Source: Streptomyces noursei ATCC 11455 (GTDB lineage: Bacteria; Actinomycetota; Actinomycetes; Streptomycetales; Streptomycetaceae). From it: 64,000 nt of DNA. Positions 27,499-35,028 of the stretch are shown here, in pieces. Under the pieces are notes generated by a model, which saw nothing but the letters and a program-made list of their open reading frames with translations, did not search any database and was not told where the DNA came from. The stretch spans positions 7,006,001 through 7,070,000 of the forward strand of contig NZ_CP011533.1 in assembly GCF_001704275.1 (NCBI RefSeq), written 5' to 3'. Position 1 is the first letter of the stretch. Each line of letters begins with the position of its first letter. The position numbers were made by a program, and so were the translations under genes.

Positions 27499-27603
27499 GG
27501 GCCGCACAGCGGGCTACCGCCGGTACGCCCCGGCCCGAAGCTGACACCACGTCTTACATACTTCTGAGTAACAACCTCTAGCGGTACGCCCGTCGGCGCA
27601 CTT

Positions 27604-28569
27604 ATGGTGCGGGGCATGCCGCACCTGCCCGATGTCGTGTTGTGGTCCGTACCCGCCTTCGTCCTGCTCACCGTCGTCGAGATGGTGAGCTACCGCCTGC
27701 ACCCCGACGAGGACGCCCAGGGCTACGAGACCAAGGACGCGGCGACCAGCATCACCATGGGGCTGGGCAGCCTGGTCTTCGACGCGCTGTGGAAGATACC
27801 GATCGTGGCGATCTACGCCGCGGTCTACGAGCTGACCCCGCTGCGCGTCCCCGTCCTGTGGTGGACGGTGCTCCTGATGCTGCTCGCCCAGGACTTCTTC
27901 TACTACTGGTCGCACCGCGGCCACCACGTCGTCCGCGTCCTGTGGGCCTGCCACGTGGTCCACCACTCCAGCGAGAAGTTCAACTTCACCACCGCGCTGC
28001 GGCAGCCTTGGACGACGTGGACGGTCTGGCCGTTCTACGTGCCGATGGTCGCGCTGGGCGTGCACCCGGCGGCGATCGCCTTCACCTCCGGCGCCAACCT
28101 CGTCTACCAGTTCTGGGTGCACACCGAGCGGATCGGCAAACTGCCCCGCCCCGTCGAGTTCGTGTTCAACACGCCCTCGCACCACCGTGTCCACCACGCC
28201 TCCCAAGGCGGCTACCTGGACCGCAACTTCGGCGGCATCCTGATCGTCTGGGACCGGATGTTCGGCTCGTTCGTCCCCGAGACCGACCGGCCCGTCTACG
28301 GCCTCACCAAGAACATCAAGACCCACAACCCGCTGCGGGTCGCCACCCACGAGTACGCCGCCATCGCCCGCGACATCCGGGCCGCGGAGAGCTGGGGCGA
28401 GCGCGCCGGGCGGGTGTTCCGCGGGCCCGGCTGGCAGCCGGCCCGGGTCCGGGCCGCCGAGGCCGCGGCCGTCGCCGCCGCGGCGGAGCGGGCCGGCGCG
28501 CCCACCGGCAGCCGCCCGGCCGCGGACCGGAGCGCCGCCGAGCCGGCCGTGGGGGAGACCGCCGCGTGA
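27604..28569 (+). CDS. Sterol desaturase / fatty acid hydroxylase family membrane protein
   Basis: A 321-aa di-iron membrane enzyme. All three histidine clusters are present: HRGHH near residue 105, HVVHHSS near 117 and HRVHHAS near 195. Three or four membrane helices lie in the N-terminal half. The last 50 residues are Ala/Glu-rich and probably disordered. Family members hydroxylate or desaturate lipids; an actinobacterial lipid, carotenoid or hopanoid substrate is likely. ATG at 27604 is used; ATG at 27616 is an equal alternative. The end overlaps the lysoplasmalogenase-like gene by 4 nt. Confidence 0.85.
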   Translation: MVRGMPHLPDVVLWSVPAFVLLTVVEMVSYRLHPDEDAQGYETKDAATSITMGLGSLVFDALWKIPIVAIYAAVYELTPLRVPVLWWTVLLMLLAQDFFYYWSHRGHHVVRVLWACHVVHHSSEKFNFTTALRQPWTTWTVWPFYVPMVALGVHPAAIAFTSGANLVYQFWVHTERIGKLPRPVEFVFNTPSHHRVHHASQGGYLDRNFGGILIVWDRMFGSFVPETDRPVYGLTKNIKTHNPLRVATHEYAAIARDIRAAESWGERAGRVFRGPGWQPARVRAAEAAAVAAAAERAGAPTGSRPAADRSAAEPAVGETAA

Positions 28570-29312
28570 GCCCGCTCGCGCCCCGCCCGCGCGCCGCACG
28601 GGCCCTGCTCGTCGCCTTCGCCGTCCTGGCCGTCGGCCACCTCGCCGCCCTCGTGGCGCACGCCGCCGCCGCGCCCGGCGACGGCCTCGCGACCCTGGCG
28701 GACACCGCCGTCCACGTCACCAAGCCGGCCCTGATGCCGCTGCTGGCCGCCCACGTCCTGCTCCGCGGCGGGCCACCGCTGCTGGCCGGGGCGCTGCTGT
28801 TCGGCTGCGGCGGCGACACCTTCCTCCAGATCGGCGGCGAGACCGCGTTCCGCGTCGGGATGGGGTCGTTCGCCGCCGGACACCTCTGCTACCTGCTGCT
28901 CTTCGCCCGGCACGGCGGCCCGATCAGCGGTCGCAGGGCGCGCACCGCGCTGGCCGCCGGGCTGTACGCGGCGGCCCTGGTCGCCACCGTGCTGCTGCTC
29001 TGGCCCGACCTGCCGGCCGCCCTGCGGATCCCCGTGGCCGGCTACAGCCTGCTGCTCACCGCGATGGCGTTCGGCGCGCTCCGGGGCGGTCCCCTGGTCG
29101 CCGTCGGCGGGCTGCTCTTCCTGCTCTCCGACTCCCTGATCGCCGGCGGCATCGCCCGCTGGCCCCAGCTGCCCGCCCCCCAGTTCTGGATCATGCTCAC
29201 CTACACGTCGGCCCAATACGCCCTCGCCATCGGGGTGTTGGCGGCCGCGGCGGGTCCGGACGCACCGGAGTCAGCGGAGCCCCGCCCGACGGTCGCGTAC
29301 CGTGCCCCTTGA
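28566..29312 (+). CDS. Lysoplasmalogenase-like (YhhN/TMEM86) membrane protein
   Basis: A 248-aa protein with about eight membrane segments and the YhhN hallmarks: THVTKPALMPLLAAH-like TKPAL near residue 58, LLFGCGGDTFLQI near 78, and LSDSLIAGGIARWP near 200 with the conserved acidic residue. In animals TMEM86 cleaves lysoplasmalogens; the bacterial role is unclear. A GTG at 28566 overlaps the hydroxylase stop (GTGA), so the two lipid-related proteins are co-translated and probably act in one pathway. A hairpin, GTCTCCC then GGGAGAC (29313-29331), follows directly. Confidence 0.8.
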   Translation: MSPLAPRPRAARALLVAFAVLAVGHLAALVAHAAAAPGDGLATLADTAVHVTKPALMPLLAAHVLLRGGPPLLAGALLFGCGGDTFLQIGGETAFRVGMGSFAAGHLCYLLLFARHGGPISGRRARTALAAGLYAAALVATVLLLWPDLPAALRIPVAGYSLLLTAMAFGALRGGPLVAVGGLLFLLSDSLIAGGIARWPQLPAPQFWIMLTYTSAQYALAIGVLAAAAGPDAPESAEPRPTVAYRAP

Positions 29313-29345
29313 GTCTCCCCCCGTGGGAGACCCGAAGGTGGGGGC

Positions 29346-29750
29346 ATGTACGAGGACGGCACGGGACTGCTCTCGATCGGCGCGCTGTCGCGCCTGACCG
29401 GAATCTCCGTCAAGACGATAAGGAACTGGTCGGATCAGGACCTGCTGCCGCCCGCCGCCCGCACCCCCGCGGGCTACCGCCGCTACGGACCGGACGCCCC
29501 GGCCCGCCTGGAGATCGTGCGCAGCCTGCGCGACCTGGGCGTCGGGACGGCGGCGATCCGCGCCGTCCTGCACCGCGAACGCACCCTCGCCGACACGGCG
29601 GCGCGTTCCGCGGACGCCCTGGACGCGCAGATCGCCGCGCTGCGCGCGCAGCGCGCCGTCCTCCGGGCGGTGGCCGCGGGGGGCACCGCAGCAGAGGAAC
29701 TGCCGCAGATGACCCGACTCGCTTCCCAATCTGGAAGTCAAGCCGCATGA
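29346..29750 (+). pseudogene. MerR-family regulator, 5' fragment truncated by IS110-family insertion
   Basis: The first about 125 residues are a normal MerR N-terminal region: winged HTH (LLSIGALSRLTGISVKTIRNW), AGYRRYGPDAPARLEIV and a coiled-coil (ALDAQIAALRAQRAVLRAVA) ending in ELPQMTRLA. The frame then runs into the mobile element and stops at 29748-29750 after a few foreign residues. The continuation (RLTAEERRRIVADVIDD and onward) is found in another frame beyond the element from about 31156. The remaining 134-aa product could still be made and bind DNA without its effector domain, which would make it a dominant-negative or constitutive form. Confidence 0.75.
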
Positions 29751-30931
29751 GTGACTGGAGGTATCACTTGGTAACACCGACGGTCACGGATCAGAGCCCA
29801 GAAGACGTTGACTCGTCGGCGGGCAAGCGCGAGGACGGCTTGGATGTGGCGCTTCCCCTCAGCGCGTTTGCGGTCGTAAAAGCGGCGCGAGTTCGGGTCG
29901 CTGCGGATGCTGATCAGCGCGGAGGTGTAGAAGACCCGCTGGAGGCCGCGGTGGTACTGCTGCGGTCGGTGCAGGTTGCCGTGGGACTTCCCGGAGTCGT
30001 GCGGGGCGGGAGCCAGGCCGGCGAAGGCGGCCAGCCGGTCCGGGGTGGCGAAGGATGCCATGTCGCTGCCCACGGCGGCCAGGAATTCTGCGCCCAGCAG
30101 GGAGCCAATTCCCGGCATGCTGGTGATCACTTCGGCGAGTTCGTGGCGGCGAAACCGGCCCTCGATGAGCTTGTCGACGTCCGCGATCTTCTCGTTGAGG
30201 GCCATCACCTCCTCGACCAGCGCACCCACCAGCGAGGCGATGGCCGCTTCGCCGGGGACGGCGGTGTGCTGCCGCTCGGCGGCTCTGACCGCAGCGGTGG
30301 CCAGGGACTCCGCATTGCGAACGTTGCGGACGCTCAGCCACTTGGTGAGACGGGTCAGGCCCACGCGACGGATTGCCAGCGGGGTCTGATAGCCCGTCAG
30401 CAGCACCAGCGGCCCCTTGGTGGTCAGATCCAGCGCGCGTTCCAGTGCGGGAAACATGCTGGTCAGCGTGGCACGCAAGCGGTTGATCGACCGGTTACGG
30501 TCGCATGCGAGGTCGGTGCGGCGCGCGGTGAACAGCTTCAGCTCCGCGGTGATCTCGTCGCTGGGACGTATGGGCTTCAGGTCACGGCGGACGCGGGCCT
30601 GGTCGGCGATGACGAGCGCGTCGCGGGCGTCGGTCTTGCCTTCGCCTCGGTAGCCGTCGGCGGCCCGGTTGACCGCGCGGCCGGGGATGTAGAGCAGTTC
30701 CTGATCGTGGTTGACCAGCAGTGCAATCAGCAGTGCGGCACCGCCGTCGGCCATGTCCACCGCCCACGTTGCGTCGTCCGCGAGTCCGAGGACGTCTGCA
30801 AGGAGCTGGAGGAGCTCCGGCTCGTCGTTGGCCACCCGGCGCGACAGCAGCTTGGCGCCGTCGGCGTCCAGGACGACGCAATGGTGGTGGGTCTTGCCGC
30901 TGTCGATCCCGGCCCATACCCGGCTCATCAT
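29738..30931 (-). CDS. IS110-family transposase (DEDD recombinase)
   Basis: A 397-aa protein with an N-terminal RuvC-like DEDD domain and a C-terminal Transposase_20 domain. Landmarks are WAGIDSGKTHHHC near residue 10 (first Asp), a position that reads AVDMADGG where many relatives have Glu, the paired Asp in GKTDARDALVIAD near 100, and ITSMPGIGSLLGAEFLAAVG near 280 with a downstream Ser-rich segment. ATG-ATG at 30931/30928 is preceded by CTGGAG. An upstream in-frame extension to 31015 is part of the non-coding end. The frame appears intact, so the element may be active. Confidence 0.88.
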   Translation of the reverse strand: MMSRVWAGIDSGKTHHHCVVLDADGAKLLSRRVANDEPELLQLLADVLGLADDATWAVDMADGGAALLIALLVNHDQELLYIPGRAVNRAADGYRGEGKTDARDALVIADQARVRRDLKPIRPSDEITAELKLFTARRTDLACDRNRSINRLRATLTSMFPALERALDLTTKGPLVLLTGYQTPLAIRRVGLTRLTKWLSVRNVRNAESLATAAVRAAERQHTAVPGEAAIASLVGALVEEVMALNEKIADVDKLIEGRFRRHELAEVITSMPGIGSLLGAEFLAAVGSDMASFATPDRLAAFAGLAPAPHDSGKSHGNLHRPQQYHRGLQRVFYTSALISIRSDPNSRRFYDRKRAEGKRHIQAVLALARRRVNVFWALIRDRRCYQVIPPVTHAA

Positions 30932-31155
30932 GCTCCAGACGGTCGTCGTTGCAGTGCGTACCACAGACGACCTCGCCGGCATTGCCTTACACAGCGACTC
31001 GTTCGCACTTCCCAATCAGCGGCCTGGTCGTCGTGGGGTGCCGGGCGGCGAAGCGAGTTCAGCCACGGACGGCAGCCGCCTGATAGCCACACCCAGCACC
31101 CCTGGGCGACCCAACCCTACGAATGGCTCGATCAACCCGCCCAACAACGTAAGGC
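30932..31155 (-). ncRNA. Candidate bridge RNA region of the IS110-family element
   Basis: About 224 nt between the transposase start and the inferred element end carry no gene of their own. IS110 elements encode a structured bridge RNA in this position. The stretch contains small inverted repeats such as GGCGGC/GCCGCC around 31049-31082. It also holds CGACTCG (30995-31001) followed 6 nt later by CTTCCCAATC (31008-31017), both found contiguously at the opposite junction (29715-29731). I infer the RNA from position; the fold was not computed. Confidence 0.4.
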
Positions 31156-32359
31156 CCGCCTGACCGCCGAGGAACGCCGCCGCATCGTCGCCGACGTCAT
31201 CGACGACGCGCTGGACGGCGTACCCGCCCCCGCCTACCGCAGCGGCCTGCTGGCCGCCACCCCCGATCTGCCCGACGACCCCACCCCCGACCAGCTCCAC
31301 GCCTGGAACGAACTGGCCTCCCTGGTCCGCGATCCGGAGTTCCGCGCCGCCCTGCGCCGCCTGGCCGTCTACAGCGCCCGAACGGCGCCCGGCACCCCCA
31401 CGCCCGACGGCCGCTCGGCGGCCGACACCAGGGCCGCCGAGCGGGTCGCCGCCCTGATGCACGCCCGCGCCGAGGCCGCCGTCGCCGACGGCATCGCGCC
31501 GGACTCGCCGGCCGCCGAGCCGATCGTCGCGGAGCTGGTCGCCGCCTGGCTCCCCACCCAGAAAGCCCCGCCCGTCGAGGACCCCCCGCCCGCCGAGGAC
31601 GGCCCGGCCGCCCGGACCCGTCTGCTGGAGCAGTTGGAGACCGTCGCCGAACCCCTCGTCGCGCGCTACTGGCGACTACTGTGCACCGCCACCGGCCGCC
31701 CCGCGCCGCCCCGTTGGGAGACCGCCGGCGCCTGGACCGCCGCCGCGCTGCGCGCCCACCGCACCCCCGTCCTGGTGGACCGCGCCGCGTTCGGCACCCC
31801 CGACCCGGAGCGGGTGCTGTACGCCTACCAACGGGTCGTCCACGCGGTCGGCGCGCTGGTCGCGCAGGTGCGGCCGGCGGACCTCGCGCGGCCCACGCCG
31901 TGCGCCGACTGGACCGTCCGGGAACTGCTCGACCACATGGTGTGGGAGAGCCTGATGGTCACCTCCATCGCCGAGGGGATGCCACGCACCGACCACACCG
32001 CCGACCATCTCGGCGACGACCCCCGTGCCGCCTTCGAGGAGTCTGCCCGGGCCGCGCTCGCCGCCTTCCGGAGCAGCGGGATGACGGAGCGGACCTTCGG
32101 CCCCTACGAGGCGCCCGGCGCGCTCCTCGTCCAGCAGGTGGTCGTCGAACTCCTCGCGCACGGCTGGGACTTGGCACGGGCGCTCGGCGCGCCGACCGCA
32201 CTGGCACCGGAGGTCGCCGAGGAGACCCTGGCGGCGGCGCGCCGGATCTACGGGGCCGCGCCCCGCACCGAGGGCGGCTCGTTCGCCCCGGAGCGGCCCG
32301 CGCCGCCCGGCGCCGCCGCGGCGGACCGGCTCGCCGCCTTCCTGGGGCGCGAGGCGTGA
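31156..32359 (+). pseudogene. 3' part of the interrupted MerR regulator fused to a TIGR03086-like domain
   Basis: This frame continues the MerR protein (RLTAEERRRIVADVIDD, TPDQLHAWNELASLVRDPEFR) and then, after about residue 165 of the fragment, runs into a second domain, LYAYQRVVHAVGALVAQVRP, PTPCADWTVRELLDHMVWE and VVVELLAHGWDLARALG. The second domain matches the TIGR03086/mycothiol-dependent maleylpyruvate isomerase (DinB-like) family. The gene is thus a regulator-enzyme fusion. No convincing start with a ribosome site is visible just after the element, so this half is probably silent unless the element supplies transcription and a start. Confidence 0.75.
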
Positions 32360-32360
32360 C

Positions 32361-32386
32361 GGGCCGGGCGGTCGACCGCCCGGCCC
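32361..32386. terminator. Perfect GC palindrome between convergent genes
   Basis: A perfect 13-bp self-complementary sequence (GGGCCGGGCGGTC then GACCGCCCGGCCC) lies just after the fusion gene fragment and before the end of the leftward subtilase gene. Confidence 0.65.
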
Positions 32387-32429
32387 GCCGTGCCGCCCGG
32401 GCCGCCGCATCGGCGGTCCGGGCCGGCGG

Positions 32430-33929
32430 CTACTCCACGGCCTTCAGCGCGTTGACGATCCCGTAGCCGAAGTGGCTGTTGACCTGCTGGGTGCCGGTGC
32501 AGGTGGCGTCACCCGCCGGGCAGCCGGGGTTGTCGGCCTGCTCCTTGAGCAGCCACTGGATCTCCTGCGCGCTCGCCTTCGGGTGGGTGCTCTTCAGGAG
32601 CGCCGCCACGCCCGCGACATGCGGTGAGGCCATGGACGTACCGGCGTAGAAGGCCCAGTCACCACCGGGGATGGTGGAGAGGACGTTGCCGTTCTTGGCG
32701 GGCGGTTCGGGCACCTGCTTGGTGTCGCCGCCCGGCGCCGCGACGTCGATCTGGCCGAGGCCGTAGTTGGAGTAGCCGGACTTCAGGCCGTGCGAACCGG
32801 TCGCCGCGACCGTCACCGTCCCCGGCAGCTGGGTCGGCACGTCCCAGCAGGTCTTGGGGCTGAGGGCGCGGCTGACCGGGGTGGAGTCGTTGGGACTGCT
32901 GGCGTCGGTGAGCTTGTCGGCCCCGAGGTCGGAGTTGGCGTTGCCCGCCGCGGCGACGTTCACCACTCCCTTGTCCTGCGCGTACTTCGCCGCCCGGCCG
33001 ACCGCGTCGATGATGGCCGCCTGGTCGGCGTCGTCCTTGCAGTTGAACATCCACGGGTCGACGTAATAGCTGTTGTTGGTGACCTGGACGCCGTGGTCGG
33101 CGGCGAAGACGAAGGCGCAGACCACGCTCTCCGCATAGAAGAAGCTGGTCCTGGGCTCGCTCACCTTGATGGCGGAGACCTTCACGCCCGGCGCGACACC
33201 GGTCACCCCGATGCCGTTGCGGGCCGCGGCGATGGTGCCCGCCACATGCGTGCCGTGCGCGTCGCCGACCGGGTCGTAGGGTCGCCAGGCCCCGGGGGAG
33301 GTGTCGGGCACCCCGCCCACGCAGTTGGCGGACTGCCGGGCCGAGAAGTTCGGCTTGAGGTCCGGGTGGGTGTCGTCCACGCCGGTGTCGATGACCGCCA
33401 CGGTCACCTTGGGGCTGCCGGGGTTCACCTTGGCCGCCCGGTCGGCCTTGATGGCGCGGATGTCCCACTGGAGCGGCTCCAGCGGCTCCTCGCCCTTGGC
33501 CCTGGCGGTCCGCTCGGCCGCGGCGAGTTGGGCCGCGGTCAGCCGCTGCGGCTTGCCGAAGTCGGTGGTGCCGGACTGCTTGAGCGGCGCGGTGCGGGTC
33601 GCGCCCGCCGACTGCACGCCCGCCACCGTCCGGACGGTGGCGGCGAACCGCGGGTTGGCCGAGTGGGCGACGATCACGCCTATCCGCTCGTGGGCGGTGA
33701 TCACCTTGCCGCCGGCCCGGACTATCGCCTGCTCGACCTTGTCGACCGTGGCGTGGCCGGGGGCGGTGTTCACGACGTACGACAGCAGCGGGCCACTGTC
33801 CTGGGGTGCGGCGCCGGCCGCGTCGGGCAGGGCGCCGAGGAACCCGGTCGTCGCGGTCAGCGCCAGCCCGAGCGGTACGGCCAGGGCCCGCAGGCGTCTG
33901 TTCCGGGGATGTGCAAGGGGACGTGCCAT
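32430..33929 (-). CDS. Secreted S8 (subtilisin-like) serine protease
   Basis: A 499-aa preproprotease. An N-terminal signal peptide (basic RNRRLR, hydrophobic core, cleavage after about residue 41) is followed by an I9-type propeptide and the peptidase domain with Asp181 (VAVIDTGVDD), His225 (DAHGTHVAG) and Ser432 (GTSMASPHVAG). Cys pairs (SANCVGG, NCKDDA, NPGCPAG/DATCTG) suggest disulfides of an extracellular enzyme. The ATG at 33929 has GGTGGAG upstream, which excludes the 16-codon longer frame. It is a single gene, transcribed away from the DUF485/symporter genes. Confidence 0.9.
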   Translation of the reverse strand: MARPLAHPRNRRLRALAVPLGLALTATTGFLGALPDAAGAAPQDSGPLLSYVVNTAPGHATVDKVEQAIVRAGGKVITAHERIGVIVAHSANPRFAATVRTVAGVQSAGATRTAPLKQSGTTDFGKPQRLTAAQLAAAERTARAKGEEPLEPLQWDIRAIKADRAAKVNPGSPKVTVAVIDTGVDDTHPDLKPNFSARQSANCVGGVPDTSPGAWRPYDPVGDAHGTHVAGTIAAARNGIGVTGVAPGVKVSAIKVSEPRTSFFYAESVVCAFVFAADHGVQVTNNSYYVDPWMFNCKDDADQAAIIDAVGRAAKYAQDKGVVNVAAAGNANSDLGADKLTDASSPNDSTPVSRALSPKTCWDVPTQLPGTVTVAATGSHGLKSGYSNYGLGQIDVAAPGGDTKQVPEPPAKNGNVLSTIPGGDWAFYAGTSMASPHVAGVAALLKSTHPKASAQEIQWLLKEQADNPGCPAGDATCTGTQQVNSHFGYGIVNALKAVE

Positions 33930-34572
33930 GGGGTACTCCACCTCATCCGTCGGACCGCCCGGGCGCGGGACGCGCACGGGCGGTTACACGACAGGTGAAG
34001 CTATCGGCGATCACCGGCGCACAACAATGGAACGCGGAGAAAACCGCTCAGGAGCAGCATATTGACGGGCAGTCAGGCGACCGCCGGACGGCCGGTCGGC
34101 GCGCGCGAGGGTGCGCGGAGACGCACGGGCGGCGCGGCGGCGCGACGCGGCGCGCGCCCCGGGCGTCGCCCCCGGCCTCAGTCCCGGCGGCCCGCCCCGC
34201 CGCGCCGCCGCAGGGTGCCCATGCTCAGCGGCGGCAGCGGGACCCGCGGGCCGTACCAGCGCCGGGCGCCCGCCCCGGGGTGCGGTCGCGCCGGAGCGAC
34301 GGCGATCGGCGCGGACAGCCGGACGCTGCCGTACGGGCGCCGGCGGGGGGCGTGCGGAGCCGGGTCCGGTGAGGGCGGCGGAGTCATGACCGGTCAACGA
34401 AGCGTCGCCCGAGCGGTGGCGGCCGGTGCACCCATTCCCCCGATTTCTTCGGGAATTCAACCATCCATCGTCTGTCGCATCGCGCCCGGCCGCCCTACGA
34501 TGCGTGATCCACGTCACTTATCCGGGCCTTATCGTCGGCCTCGTACCAGCTCATCGAGCGTCAGGAGACTTC
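33930..34572. other. Long non-coding divergent region
   Basis: 643 nt between the subtilase and DUF485 genes hold no reading frame I can support. The part at about 34080-34390 is extremely GC-rich with simple CG-rich runs. Short open frames on both strands there lack ribosome sites and have biased Arg/Pro/Ala composition. A small hairpin (CCCGA/TCGGG) lies near 34440-34455. Confidence 0.5.
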
Positions 34573-35028
34573 GTGATCACCGCACCCAACGCCGACCCGG
34601 GGCAGCACGACCCGCCCGACTACCCACAGGTGCAGTCGAGTCCGGAGTTCGCCGAACTCCGGCGCGCACACCGCTCGTTCGCCTTCCCGCTCACCCTCGC
34701 CTTCGTCCTCTGGTACCTCGGCTATGTGCTGCTGTCGAGCTACGCCGGCGACTTCATGGCCACCAGGGTCGCGGGCCACCTCAACGTCGCCCTCGTGCTC
34801 GGCATCGCCCAGTTCGTCACCACGTTCCTGATCGCCTGGTGGTACTCCCGGCACGCCGCCGCCCGGCTCGACCCCCGCGCCGAGGCCATCAAGGCCCGCC
34901 TGGAGGGCACAGCCCCCGCCCCGCAGGCCGCTGCCCCGCGGACCGCCGCCCGGCAGGCCGGCGCGGCACAGGCCGACGCCCCGGGGGACGGCCCCGAGCA
35001 GACCGACGTACAGGAGGCCGGCGCATGA
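34573..35028 (+). CDS. DUF485 small membrane subunit of the acetate/solute symporter
   Basis: A 151-aa protein with the DUF485 core: FAELRRAHRSFAFPLTLAF then a helix, and ATRVAGHLNVALVLGIAQF with a second helix and WWYSRHAAARLDP. Members (YjcH type) are always beside the ActP/MctC symporter and probably assist it. The C-terminal 45 residues are Ala/Pro/Gln-rich and disordered. GTG at 34573 has AGGAG 5 nt before it. The stop overlaps the symporter start by 4 nt. Confidence 0.87.
   Translation: MITAPNADPGQHDPPDYPQVQSSPEFAELRRAHRSFAFPLTLAFVLWYLGYVLLSSYAGDFMATRVAGHLNVALVLGIAQFVTTFLIAWWYSRHAAARLDPRAEAIKARLEGTAPAPQAAAPRTAARQAGAAQADAPGDGPEQTDVQEAGA

Larger units (their letters stand above)
29723..31155 (-). 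mobile_element. IS110-family insertion sequence, about 1.43 kb (boundaries inferred)
   Basis: A single IS110-type transposase gene on the minus strand lies between the two halves of the MerR gene. Joining 29722 to 31156 restores one frame reading MTRLA-RLTAEERRR, which sets the likely insertion. That gives 15 nt of non-coding DNA after the transposase and about 224 nt before it, the asymmetric layout of IS110 elements. There are no terminal inverted repeats and no target duplication beyond 2 nt, also as expected. An alternative right boundary is 31017, because CTTCCCAATC occurs at both 29722-29731 and 31008-31017. Confidence 0.7.

Noticed and set aside
27521..27591. Direct repeat CGGTACGCCC (27521-27530 and 27582-27591) before the hydroxylase gene
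   Set aside because: Ten-base GC-rich repeats are expected by chance at this composition and no symmetry or regulator supports them.
31018..31155. Genuine 43-residue extension of the MerR protein
   Set aside because: The frame is open, but the sequence is Ser/Gln/Trp-rich and unlike the flanks, and removing it joins the expected MerR continuation. I kept it as an alternative boundary only.
34178..34387. 69-codon leftward frame in the long gap before the DUF485 gene
   Set aside because: No ribosome site, very high Arg/Pro content and overlapping open frames on both strands suggest chance in a GC-rich stretch.
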